Of a stretch of 64,000 nt of DNA, positions 44,305-51,916 are shown piece by piece. The translations under genes and the position numbers were made by a program. Below the pieces are notes generated by a model. It made no database searches. It was not told where the DNA came from and saw only the letters and a program-made list of their open reading frames with translations. The first letter of the stretch is position 1; the number at the start of each line of letters is the position of its first letter. The DNA comes from Maribacter ulvicola (GTDB lineage: Bacteria > Bacteroidota > Bacteroidia > Flavobacteriales > Flavobacteriaceae), in NCBI RefSeq assembly GCF_900155985.1, contig NZ_FTMA01000001.1, positions 310,001-374,000 of the forward strand, in the 5' to 3' direction.

Positions 44305-44427
44305 GTTGTTAAGATAAAGTGTTTATTCCCAAATCTACAGTTTACCTACAAGTTACAATAACTTAATGACCCAAACATTAAGTAAAACCTACCATAAAAA
44401 AGGCTCCTTATACAAGGAGCCTTTTTT
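44305..44427 (+). ncRNA. Small RNA family B, copy 2
   Basis: About 123 nt. It contains CCCAAATCT (44328-44336), ACCTAC (44344-44349), hairpin ACTTAATG-ACCCAAA-CATTAAGT (44361-44383) and AACCTAC (44386-44392). The stem differs from copy 1 on both sides while pairing is kept, and the CCCAAA loop is unchanged. The terminator GGCTCCTT, ATAC, AAGGAGCC and T6 (44402-44427) has A-runs on the other side and also serves the convergent MFS gene. Confidence 0.78.
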
Positions 44428-44448
44428 ATGGTATTACTGAAAAGTAAA

Positions 44449-45711
44449 TTAACGCTCGTGATCTTCTACATCTTTTTGTAAATCAAGCTTTCTAAACTTG
44501 GGAGAAACAATTGCCGTTAAGCCCACAGTGAACAAAGTCATGGTACCCCCAAAAACTACGGCGGTCACCGTACCCATCAATTTTGCCGTTAATCCGCTTT
44601 CAAACGCACCAAGTTCATTAGACGACCCTACAAACATGGAGTTTACCGAGGCTACACGCCCACGCATATTATCCGGTGTTTTTAATTGCAATATAGTTTG
44701 TCTTATAATCATGGACACCCCGTCTACCGCTCCACTTAAGAATAAGGCAATAACAGATAACCAGAAATAGGTTGATAAACCAAAAACGATCATACACACT
44801 CCAAAACCGAATACGGCCAATAATAACTTCTTCCCTGCATTTTTATGCAAAGGAAATCTAGTAGACCCTAACATAGTTAACGCGGCTCCTACAGCTGGTG
44901 CAGCTCTTAATACTCCAAAGCCTTCTGAACCTACATGTAATATATCTTGAGCAAAGATGGGCAACAATGCTACTGCACCACCAAACAATACCGCAATCAT
45001 ATCTAAGGTCAGGGCACCTAATACCGCTCTGGTCTTAAATACAAACGTTAGCCCCTCTCTTAAGCTCTGAAAAACCGGTTCCCCTAGTTTTGGATTTAGA
45101 ATTGGCTTCTTAGAAATATTAAAAAGTGCCGTTAATGCCAATAAAGAAAAACCGAATATGACACACATGGACCAATGTACACCAATAAGACTAATGGAGA
45201 ACCCTGCTAAAGCAGGACCTAATACAGCTGCCATTTGCCAAGTGGTACTACTCCATGTAGCAGCATTTGGGTATATTTTTTTAGGAACGATCAACGCAAT
45301 TAATGAAAATATGGTGGGACCTAAAAATGCCCTGACCAATCCGCCACAGAAGACCAATACATAAATTCCATACAGAATTGACTTGGTCTCATAGGTTTCT
45401 AAAACAGAAGGTAGACTCAGCATAAAAAGTCCGAAACTAATGACAGAGAAACCACAAATACACTTGATCAACAGATTTCGTTTTTCTTTCTGATCTACAA
45501 TGTGACCAGCAAAAAGCGCCATACTAACTGCGGGTATTACTTCCATCAAACCAATAATACCTAATGACAATGGATCTTTGGTCATGGAATACACCTGCCA
45601 TTCTATGACAATAAATTGCATAGACCAGGCAAAAACCATGGCAAAACGAACTAAAAGAAAAATATTAAATTCCTTAAATCTTAAGGCTGCATAGGAATCA
45701 TTTACGCGCAT
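44449..45711 (-). CDS. MFS transporter (drug/enterobactin-exporter-like)
   Basis: A 420-residue integral membrane protein with 12 helices and no signal peptide. FLLVRFAMVFAWSMQFIVIE opens TM1, SLGIIGLMEVIPAVSMALFA covers TM2, and HIVDQKEKRNLLIKC is the loop 2-3 motif A. DGVSMIIRQTILQLKTPDNM and MRGRVASVNSMFVGSSNELG are typical of the EntS/MFS_3 group. The substrate is unknown; siderophore or drug export are options. It shares a bidirectional terminator with small RNA family B copy 2 and has no operon partner. Confidence 0.92.
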   Translation of the reverse strand: MRVNDSYAALRFKEFNIFLLVRFAMVFAWSMQFIVIEWQVYSMTKDPLSLGIIGLMEVIPAVSMALFAGHIVDQKEKRNLLIKCICGFSVISFGLFMLSLPSVLETYETKSILYGIYVLVFCGGLVRAFLGPTIFSLIALIVPKKIYPNAATWSSTTWQMAAVLGPALAGFSISLIGVHWSMCVIFGFSLLALTALFNISKKPILNPKLGEPVFQSLREGLTFVFKTRAVLGALTLDMIAVLFGGAVALLPIFAQDILHVGSEGFGVLRAAPAVGAALTMLGSTRFPLHKNAGKKLLLAVFGFGVCMIVFGLSTYFWLSVIALFLSGAVDGVSMIIRQTILQLKTPDNMRGRVASVNSMFVGSSNELGAFESGLTAKLMGTVTAVVFGGTMTLFTVGLTAIVSPKFRKLDLQKDVEDHER

Positions 45712-45814
45712 AGGAAAATCTCTGAATAGACTTCAAAGATATTTAATAAATTACCGGACAAATAAAGATAAACCAACTAATTAATCTATAGTTTAGGTAA
45801 AAATTTAAAGGATT

Positions 45815-46177
45815 CTATCCAATTCCCAATTCGCCAAAAAAGGAATCTAGCTCTAGCTTAAATAACGTACCATTTATTAAATCTCTAACCTCTATAGCCT
45901 CTTGGTAACTTACTGCAAAGGTTATCTGGTGAGCAGGCGTATTCAATAATAAGGACCTGCATGCTTCCTTTGTTTTGCAATCTCCACAAAGATTGCCCTT
46001 TCCGTTTTCTACCGTATCTGCAATACATTTAGCAAAATGACGTAGCTCATTATAGGTAAGTAATAGCCCAATATCCCTGAAAATCACCTGTACTTTGTTA
46101 GATTGACTAGGTTTCTCTTTTTTCCATTGAAAGGCTATTCCAAAATCATTCTGGTAAATAGGATGTATATCGTTCAT
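45815..46177 (-). CDS. Small conserved protein with cysteine cluster (DUF6686-like)
   Basis: A 120-residue cytoplasmic protein found in Bacteroidota; I believe it belongs to DUF6686 but cannot check. A central cysteine group (NLCGDCKTKEACRSLLL, about 62-78) could bind zinc or form disulfides. The N-terminal part has beta strands (FGIAFQWKKE, KVQVIFRDIGLLLTYNE). No function is known. It is a single gene between the MFS exporter and a degraded VOC gene. Confidence 0.72.
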   Translation of the reverse strand: MNDIHPIYQNDFGIAFQWKKEKPSQSNKVQVIFRDIGLLLTYNELRHFAKCIADTVENGKGNLCGDCKTKEACRSLLLNTPAHQITFAVSYQEAIEVRDLINGTLFKLELDSFFGELGIG

Positions 46178-46239
46178 AAGAATCTACATATTTAGTATAA
46201 ATATATGGATCTTATTTAGAACAGTTATAAATAAGAATG

Positions 46240-46440
46240 TTAAATAGTGAATTCTATTTGATTTCCTTCCGGGTCTAGAATGACACTTTCAAAGTAGCCA
46301 TCATCTGTAGTTCTAGGTTCACCAACAATTGTGACTCCGGTTATCCTAAGCTTCTCCGTTAGTACATCTACTTGTTCTTTTGAGCGGGTTGACATGGCAA
46401 AATGTATAAATCTGGCAGAAATGGTATCATTTATGGCTAC
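46240..46440 (-). pseudogene. Glyoxalase/VOC family protein, C-terminal fragment
   Basis: Minus-strand translation gives VAINDTISARFIHFAMSTRS, KEQVDVLTEKLRITGVTIVG, EPRTTDDGYFESVILDPEGN and QIEFTI then stop, which is the second half of a vicinal-oxygen-chelate (glyoxalase/bleomycin resistance) domain, including the metal Glu in the last strand. No start codon or N-terminal half is found upstream; the preceding 180 bases are AT-rich and non-coding. It is therefore a remnant. Confidence 0.75.
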
Positions 46441-46619
46441 AGTAATAATTGACTTATACCTAATTTTTAAACCACTACCCGCTATAAAACTTAAAAAAAA
46501 TAACAGGTGAATTCTTTCGTAGGATCATGATACTTTTATCCTGCTACGGCATTAAATTCGTTTCATAAAACGTACACATTGCTTATAAGCAATCAACCAT
46601 ATAGCAATATGTGCTGTTC

Positions 46620-48308
46620 TTATTTAATGTCCTTTAGCTTCAGCTGTAAACTAACATTCCCCTGCCATTCATTTTCATCAATAGCAAAAACAGCATTAAA
46701 AGGCTTTCTACCCGTTACCAATGAAAGTTTATCACCCATATTAAAGCCAATACCATCAATTCTATGGCTGCCTTGCTGAACTACCGAAACTTTTAAATGC
46801 GCTTCTTCTTTACCTACACCCTTTGCATAACCGGTATCTTTTAAGTCTTCTGCCATGAAAATTGGCGACATATTACCCGGACCAAAAGGGGCAAACTGTT
46901 TTAGAATTCGCATTAATTTCGGGGTGATATCTTTCAATTCTATTACGGTATCTATTGTAATTTCAGGTATCAACATTTGCGGGTCTATACTCTCTTTCAC
47001 AACCTTTTCAAACTTATGCTTGAAATTATTATACTGCTCTTCTAACAAGGTTAATCCTGCGGCATATTTATGCCCACCAAACTGCTCAATATAATCTGCA
47101 CAACCTTCTAGGGCATTATACACATCAAACCCTCTGACCGATCTTGCCGATGCCGCCAACTTATCGCCACTTTTTGTAAAAACCAGCGTTGGTCTATAGT
47201 AGGTTTCCGTTAACCTTGATGCTACAATACCGATAACTCCTTTATGCCAAGTATCTTTATAAACCACAGAAGTAAAACCTTCTTCCTCCTGATTTTCTTG
47301 AATTTGCCCTAGTGCCTCAATCGTAATTTCTTGATCCAGTCCCCTTCTATCCGTATTAAATTTTTCAATTTCAGCAGCAAACTGTATAGCTTGATCCATA
47401 TTGGTTTCCGTGAGTAGGTTTACTGCATATTGACCATGTTTCATTCTACCAGCTGCATTAATTCTAGGTGCAATGATGAAAACCACATCTGTAATGGTCA
47501 GTTCTTTTTTATTGATTTGATCAATAATGGCTTTAAATCCTATTCTAGGTTGCTGATTGATAACCTGTAATCCATAAAATGCAAGTATTCGATTCTCCCC
47601 AGTTATTGGTACAATATCTGCCCCAATTGCAGTTGCCACTAAATCAAGGTAATAGATGACATCATCAATAGTTTCTCCTCTTCGGGAACCTAACGCTTGA
47701 ATCAGCTTAAAACCAACTCCACAACCACATAATTCATCATACGGATATAAACAATCTTCTCTTTTTGGATCTAAAATTGCTATTGCACTTGGTAATATTG
47801 TACCAGGTCTGTGGTGGTCACAAATGATAAAATCGATTCCCTTTTCTTTTGCGTAAGCAACTTTATCAATTGCCTTCACTCCGCAATCCAAAGCAATAAC
47901 TAATGTAAATCCGTTATCCTCAGCAAAATCGATTCCTTTAAAAGAAACTCCATAACCCTCATCATACCGATCCGGAATATAGGTAGCTACGTTCGGGTAA
48001 TACCTTAAAAGATAAGATGACATTAAAGCTACAGCGGTTGTACCATCTACATCATAATCGCCATACACCAAAATATTATCTCCGTTAGCAATAGCTTCCT
48101 CAATTCTGTTCACGGCAATATCCATGTCCTTCATTAAAAAAGGATCATGCAAATCTTCTAACTGCGGACGAAAGAAATTCTTAGCCTCCTCATAGGTAGA
48201 AATTCCTCTTTGCAATAATAATTGCGCCACCAAATCATCAACCTTTAACGCATCGGCCAAAGCATCAATATCTTCTTGTTTCGGTTTTGGTTTTATTGTC
48301 CAGCGCAT
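46620..48308 (-). CDS. recJ: Single-stranded-DNA-specific exonuclease RecJ
   Basis: A 5'-3' exonuclease used in recombination and mismatch repair. The 562-residue length is normal. DHH-family motifs are in order: NILVYGDYDVDGTTAVAL (about 77-94), LVIALDCGVKAIDKV, FIICDHHRPGTILPSA and GCGVGFKLIQALGSRRGETI. The DHHA1 domain has SARSVRGFDVYNALEGC and FGGHKYAAGLTL, and the C-terminal OB fold ends the protein. It reads toward the VOC remnant. Its start at 48308 lies next to a REP-like element. Confidence 0.96.
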   Translation of the reverse strand: MRWTIKPKPKQEDIDALADALKVDDLVAQLLLQRGISTYEEAKNFFRPQLEDLHDPFLMKDMDIAVNRIEEAIANGDNILVYGDYDVDGTTAVALMSSYLLRYYPNVATYIPDRYDEGYGVSFKGIDFAEDNGFTLVIALDCGVKAIDKVAYAKEKGIDFIICDHHRPGTILPSAIAILDPKREDCLYPYDELCGCGVGFKLIQALGSRRGETIDDVIYYLDLVATAIGADIVPITGENRILAFYGLQVINQQPRIGFKAIIDQINKKELTITDVVFIIAPRINAAGRMKHGQYAVNLLTETNMDQAIQFAAEIEKFNTDRRGLDQEITIEALGQIQENQEEEGFTSVVYKDTWHKGVIGIVASRLTETYYRPTLVFTKSGDKLAASARSVRGFDVYNALEGCADYIEQFGGHKYAAGLTLLEEQYNNFKHKFEKVVKESIDPQMLIPEITIDTVIELKDITPKLMRILKQFAPFGPGNMSPIFMAEDLKDTGYAKGVGKEEAHLKVSVVQQGSHRIDGIGFNMGDKLSLVTGRKPFNAVFAIDENEWQGNVSLQLKLKDIK

Positions 48309-48415
48309 TATAGTCAGTGTTCAGTTTTCAGTATCAGTTTTCCATTCTTCACATACAAATATCAAATTCCTCAGTTGGCATTATCAGTTATCAGTATTTA
48401 GAGTATAATCGATAT

Positions 48416-48505
48416 CGTCTTTGCGAGGCACGAAGCAATCTCTCAATTAGCTGTACCAAACAAACAGATTGCTTCTTCCGATTACTATCGGAAGAAGCAA
48501 TGACG
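48416..48505. repeat. REP-like palindromic element 1
   Basis: CGTCTTTGCGAGGCACGAAG and CAATCT at one end are partly mirrored by AGATTGCTTC and GAAGCAATGACG at the other. Inside the right part is a perfect 12-base hairpin, GCTTCTTCCGAT (48471-48482), TACT, ATCGGAAGAAGC (48487-48498). The words GCGAGGCACGAAGCAAT and AAGCAATGACG resemble a dispersed non-coding repeat common in flavobacterial genomes. Related pieces occur at 49901 and 50521. Confidence 0.6.
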
Positions 48506-48507
48506 TT

Positions 48508-48936
48508 TTATTTTGTATGAAAAACAGTCTTAATCTCTAGCTCGGCAAATTGTCTGAACATTTCCATTACTCCACAATATTTTTCAATGGAAAGGTCTAC
48601 TGCTCGTTGTAGTTTTTTCTCATTTAGGTTTTCCCCATGAAAATGATATTCTATCACTACTTTGTCATAAAACTTTGGGTGCTCATCTGTTAGATTTGCA
48701 ATAGTTTCAATATGAAACTCATCTACTTCTAACTTCATCTTCTTGAACATTGCCGCTACATCTAAGCCAGAACAACCCGCTAATGAAGAAAGCATTAAAG
48801 CTTTGGGTCTAAAACCACTACCATCACCACCGTCTTCTTTAGCGATATCAATTTTCAATGAATGCCCTGATGGATTGTTACTTTCAAAGGACATGTTGCC
48901 CAACCATTTTGTGCTAATATGATTTGTTGTACTCAT
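48508..48936 (-). CDS. OsmC/Ohr family protein
   Basis: A 142-residue peroxide-detoxifying protein. The two redox cysteines of the family are visible, the first in MLSSLAGCSGLDVAAMFKK (about 55) and the second in LSIEKYCGVMEMFRQ (about 122). The substrate is probably organic hydroperoxide. The dimeric fold is indicated by the N-terminal strand pair (ISTKWLGNMSFESNNPSGHS). It is a single-gene unit. The 3' end abuts REP-like element 1, and a very AT-rich 536-base gap lies upstream. Confidence 0.93.
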   Translation of the reverse strand: MSTTNHISTKWLGNMSFESNNPSGHSLKIDIAKEDGGDGSGFRPKALMLSSLAGCSGLDVAAMFKKMKLEVDEFHIETIANLTDEHPKFYDKVVIEYHFHGENLNEKKLQRAVDLSIEKYCGVMEMFRQFAELEIKTVFHTK

Positions 48937-49472
48937 AGTTTTATGTTTTTTGTAGGCTACAAAAATACGATAATATTAAGCTAGGTTAATTATTAGATGA
49001 ACCAACGATAGTAAATCAATTTTAGTTACATATTTTAAAAATGAAAGTATTTTAATTTTGGACAATAAAATATAATTTAACGCAAAAAGTAATCTTTACA
49101 TTAAATCAAAATCTAATGTTTATTAAGCAGACTTCATCTTAACTTTTAAATTTTATTCTGGTTTCTTTGGTGAAACCAATTTTGAAAATTAAATAGCTCT
49201 TTAAAAACAAAGAACAAACATACAATATATTGATTTTCAATACTTTAATTTATTTTTAAATTTAATAATCTCTTATTATATGATTTAGATTACCAACCAT
49301 AACCAATACTTAAAAATAGAATTTCTAATATTGATTGATAATGTTATAATTACAAAGACTAGCCAATAATACATGAATTGTGTTATATGATTAGAAAATC
49401 AGAAATAACATAAATTCTAAATGCTATAAAAATATTAACATTTAGAAATTTTATTAATTAAAGAAAGGAGCT
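48937..49472. other. Very AT-rich intergenic region
   Basis: About 540 bases, visibly richer in A and T than the rest of the window, with no gene on either strand that I can support. It ends with AAAGAAAGGAG just before the small-protein pair. The composition suggests acquired or fast-evolving DNA. Confidence 0.45.
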
Positions 49473-49697
49473 ATGGAAAATATTTGGCTTGTGACAATTC
49501 CAATCACTTTAATTATTGTTACAATAATTAAAGAATTATTTAAAGAAAGAAGAATTAAACTCTTTAAAGAAATTGATATTCCTAAAATTGAAGCAAGTGG
49601 GAATTATGAATTAAAATCAAGTTTAAAAGAACGAACTAAGAACAACTATATAGTTCAAATTTTAAAATCTATTATATCTAAACAAGATGAATCCTAA
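49473..49697 (+). CDS. Small membrane-anchored protein of unknown function
   Basis: A 74-residue protein. MENIWLVTIPITLIIVTIIK is one membrane helix, followed by a lysine-rich cytoplasmic tail (ELFKERRIKLFKEIDIPKIE and onward). A GGAG-type ribosome-binding sequence (49466-49470) lies only two bases from the ATG; such sequences are uncommon in this phylum. The gene overlaps the next one by 11 bases, so they form a coupled pair. It lies in very AT-rich DNA between REP-like elements. No family recognised; toxin-like, holin-like or immunity-type roles are possible but not supported by any motif. Confidence 0.55.
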   Translation: MENIWLVTIPITLIIVTIIKELFKERRIKLFKEIDIPKIEASGNYELKSSLKERTKNNYIVQILKSIISKQDES

Positions 49698-49857
49698 CAT
49701 TAATATACTTCCAAAGTTTAATGGGAAATACATCTATAAATCAATTCGTTTAATACTATTATGGGCGGTACTCCCCATCATAGTTTTTACTACACTACTC
49801 ATTTTCTTTCCTGAAAGAATATTTGAAATTTTTAGAATTCTTTACTCAAGACCCTAG
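49687..49857 (+). CDS. Small membrane protein of 56 residues, overlapping the previous gene
   Basis: ATG 49687 lies inside the end of the upstream gene; the stop is at 49855-49857. The product is MNPNINILPKFNGKYIYKSI followed by a strong membrane helix (LILLWAVLPIIVFTTLLIFF) and a basic end (PERIFEIFRILYSRP). Overlap and shared direction argue that both small proteins are translated from one mRNA. No family recognised. Confidence 0.5.
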   Translation: MNPNINILPKFNGKYIYKSIRLILLWAVLPIIVFTTLLIFFPERIFEIFRILYSRP

Positions 49858-49900
49858 CAGTGGTTCAGGTGGTATTCTATTAGGTATCAAAATAACAATC

Positions 49901-49926
49901 AGATTGTTTCGTGCCTCGCAATTACG
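49901..49926. repeat. REP-like palindromic element 2 (partial)
   Basis: AGATTGTTTCGTGCCTCGCA followed by ATTACG matches, in reverse complement, the left end of element 1 (CGTCTTTGCGAGGCACGAAG) with a few changes. As in element 1, it is followed by TTTTATTT and the end of a minus-strand gene. Confidence 0.55.
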
Positions 49927-49928
49927 TT

Positions 49929-50501
49929 TTATTTCAAAATCTTAGCCACCAACTCTTGCAACTCCCCAACAACATCTTCTTCAAACCATGGATTTTTACT
50001 TCTCCAAAAGCGATTTACGGGCGATGGGTGCGGTAATACGAAGTACTTTGGTAGAAATTCTTTGTGGTGCAAAACGTTTTCGGTCAGGTTTTTTTTGGCT
50101 TGTTCTCCCAAATACTGGTCTTGAGCGTATTTACCGATCAGCAGAATAAGCTTTACGTTTTTAAATTCTTCCCATACTCTTGGGTGCCATAATGGGGCAC
50201 ATTCTTTTCTTGGTGGCAAGTCTCCTGATTTCCCTTTACCGGGGTAACAGAATCCCATAGGTATAATTCCAAAATTATTGGGATCATAAAAATCTTCATC
50301 AGTGACTCCCAACCATTCTCGCAATTTTCTACCACTAGGGTCGTCCCACGGTTTATTCTCTACATGGGCTTTTCTACCCGGTGCCTGACCAATTACTATT
50401 ATTTTTGAATTCTTGGCACCTGCTACAATAGGTCTGGGCTCTAAAGGCAAATGTGCCTTACAAACCTCACAACCTCTTATTTCAGATAATAAATTCTGCA
50501 T
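49929..50501 (-). CDS. Uracil-DNA glycosylase family protein
   Basis: Removes uracil from DNA. A 190-residue single-domain protein with IIVIGQAPGRKAHVENKPWD (motif A), WLGVTDEDFYDPNNF, LILLIGKYAQDQYL and the C-terminal motif VLPHPSPVNRFWRSKNPWFE. The motif A sequence GQAPG and HPSP ending place it in the broad UDG superfamily near the family of small non-Ung enzymes. The N-terminal CEVCK/CKAHL cysteines are not enough for the four-cysteine Fe-S cluster of families 4/5. It is followed by a HopJ-family gene on the same strand, upstream in transcription. Confidence 0.92.
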   Translation of the reverse strand: MQNLLSEIRGCEVCKAHLPLEPRPIVAGAKNSKIIVIGQAPGRKAHVENKPWDDPSGRKLREWLGVTDEDFYDPNNFGIIPMGFCYPGKGKSGDLPPRKECAPLWHPRVWEEFKNVKLILLIGKYAQDQYLGEQAKKNLTENVLHHKEFLPKYFVLPHPSPVNRFWRSKNPWFEEDVVGELQELVAKILK

Positions 50502-50520
50502 TATTTATGTAGATAACATA

Positions 50521-50550
50521 TGCTTCTCCCAATACGTATCAGGAGAAGCA
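50521..50550. repeat. REP-like hairpin element 3
   Basis: TGCTTCTCC (50521-50529), 12-base loop, GGAGAAGCA (50542-50550), then ATGACATA. The TGCTTC...GAAGCAATGAC frame is shared with the right part of element 1. It lies between the HopJ-family and uracil-DNA glycosylase genes. Confidence 0.55.
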
Positions 50551-50563
50551 ATGACATATAGTT

Positions 50564-50908
50564 TTAAAGCAACCTTAGCGCTTCTCCATCAAATGACAAT
50601 CCTTCAAAACCAGTTGCCATAAAATTTCTAATATTCTGATGGGAATTACCCTTTAGGTCTAGTAATACCTCATCAAAATAATAAGACCCAAAACAAGTCA
50701 ACGTTTCCTCTTTTGTTAATCCTTCTTTTATAGCGAAAGAAAATAATTTACAGGAGCCGGAATTCTGTCCAGCTTCATTCCTTACGCTCCCGTTAGTATA
50801 TGCCGTAGGTGTAAAACTGTATTTTGAATCTATAACCACCATAGTGTCTGAAAAGGAAACTTCTTTTGGTGTGTCCGCTACTTTATTCTTGAATTCTATT
50901 AATGTCAT
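50564..50908 (-). CDS. HopJ type III effector family protein
   Basis: A 114-residue protein matching the HopJ family: FSDTMVVIDSKYSFTPTAYT, NGSVRNEAGQNSGSCKLFSF and CFGSYYFDEVLLDLKGNSHQ, then NIRNFMATGFEGLSFDGEAL. Despite the name it is widespread in free-living bacteria, and no secretion system is present here, so an effector role is not implied. Cytoplasmic, function unknown. The gene is upstream of and on the same strand as the uracil-DNA glycosylase gene. Confidence 0.88.
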   Translation of the reverse strand: MTLIEFKNKVADTPKEVSFSDTMVVIDSKYSFTPTAYTNGSVRNEAGQNSGSCKLFSFAIKEGLTKEETLTCFGSYYFDEVLLDLKGNSHQNIRNFMATGFEGLSFDGEALRLL

Positions 50909-50941
50909 GGGTATTATTTTGGTCTTAGCTAAGGTTATTTT

Positions 50942-51913
50942 TTAAATATTGATATTCAAATATAATGAAACCCTATTTTTTACCTCTACTTTACCTTCAT
51001 TCAAATTTTGAGCTATAGGCAGCATACTAGAAATACCCAATGCATAGCTATTGTAATTTGCTTCTACACCAAAACGCGCAAAATAAACTTCGCCACCAGT
51101 ATCTGGCACAGTAAGACTAAACTCTTTATTCTCTTCAAAAATCTCTCCACCCAAACCTATTTGCGGGCTTAGGGATATAGACGGAGAAAGGTAATACGTC
51201 TTGTACGTGTTTAACGCCACATTCCATTGATTACCGAACAAATAGCTTTTACTATTTTCAGTTTTTATGGTATAATTCAGCAAGGCAGACAAGCCCCAGT
51301 TTCTATGGGTGATTCCGTAATTGGCAGCTAAAATATAATCCCAACTACCGGTACCCAATTGAAAACTTGGGTTGACACTACCTTCAATGTTGGCGGCATC
51401 AAAACTACCGGTGGGCATTTTTACACCACCACCAATTTGTAAGGCATGTTCCGGTTTAATGGAGATTACACTATCGGGTGTTTGGCGTAGTACGTTATAA
51501 TAGGCCAAGACTGTGGCATCTCCAATACCGTTTATGGTCTGTTCGGTATTATCTGCAAACGTTCTGTTATGTGAATGATACGGCAGCAAGGCATTTACCA
51601 ATACCCTTTTTCCAACAGGGAGTTTACCCCATGCTTGTACCGTATTGAAATTTTCATTTATCCATGGGGAATTATCAAAAATACCATCACGAGAACGATA
51701 CTTTTGACCAATATACCGTAGTCCTACGAAGTTATTATTTAGTCCGGTACCAAAACCCATACTTCCTCCATTTCCACCGCATCCACAGGTATCACAAAAA
51801 TACTCGTAAGCTGTATTTTTCCAAATACATTCGGCTTTCCCCTTAGGGTTCTCATTTGCTTGGACAGTAAATAATCCGCCAAGCAAAAACATAAAAATTA
51901 TTGTCTTGTTCAT
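50942..51913 (-). CDS. Outer-membrane beta-barrel protein with N-terminal CDTCGCGG motif
   Basis: A 323-residue protein with a signal peptide (MNKTIIFMFLLGGLFTVQA), a cysteine-rich patch YFCDTCGCGGNGGSMGFGTG (about 38-57) and then repeated amphipathic strands typical of an outer-membrane barrel (VGLRYIGQKYRSRDG, QIGGGVKMPTGSF, WDYILAANYGITHRN). The Cys patch could bind copper or another soft metal. It is the last gene of a minus-strand run with the di-haem peroxidase (3-base gap) and the MbnP-like gene, so a role in metal or redox handling at the cell surface is likely (inference). Confidence 0.75.
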   Translation of the reverse strand: MNKTIIFMFLLGGLFTVQANENPKGKAECIWKNTAYEYFCDTCGCGGNGGSMGFGTGLNNNFVGLRYIGQKYRSRDGIFDNSPWINENFNTVQAWGKLPVGKRVLVNALLPYHSHNRTFADNTEQTINGIGDATVLAYYNVLRQTPDSVISIKPEHALQIGGGVKMPTGSFDAANIEGSVNPSFQLGTGSWDYILAANYGITHRNWGLSALLNYTIKTENSKSYLFGNQWNVALNTYKTYYLSPSISLSPQIGLGGEIFEENKEFSLTVPDTGGEVYFARFGVEANYNSYALGISSMLPIAQNLNEGKVEVKNRVSLYLNINI

Positions 51914-51916
51914 ATT

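Noticed and set aside
48310..48410. TCAGT-rich stretch as a structured repeat
   Set aside because: Units are irregular (TCAGT, CAGTTTTCAGTATCAG) and form no regular period; probably low-complexity intergenic DNA.
50564..50908. Type III secretion effector
   Set aside because: HopJ-family proteins are common in free-living bacteria, and no secretion genes are present.
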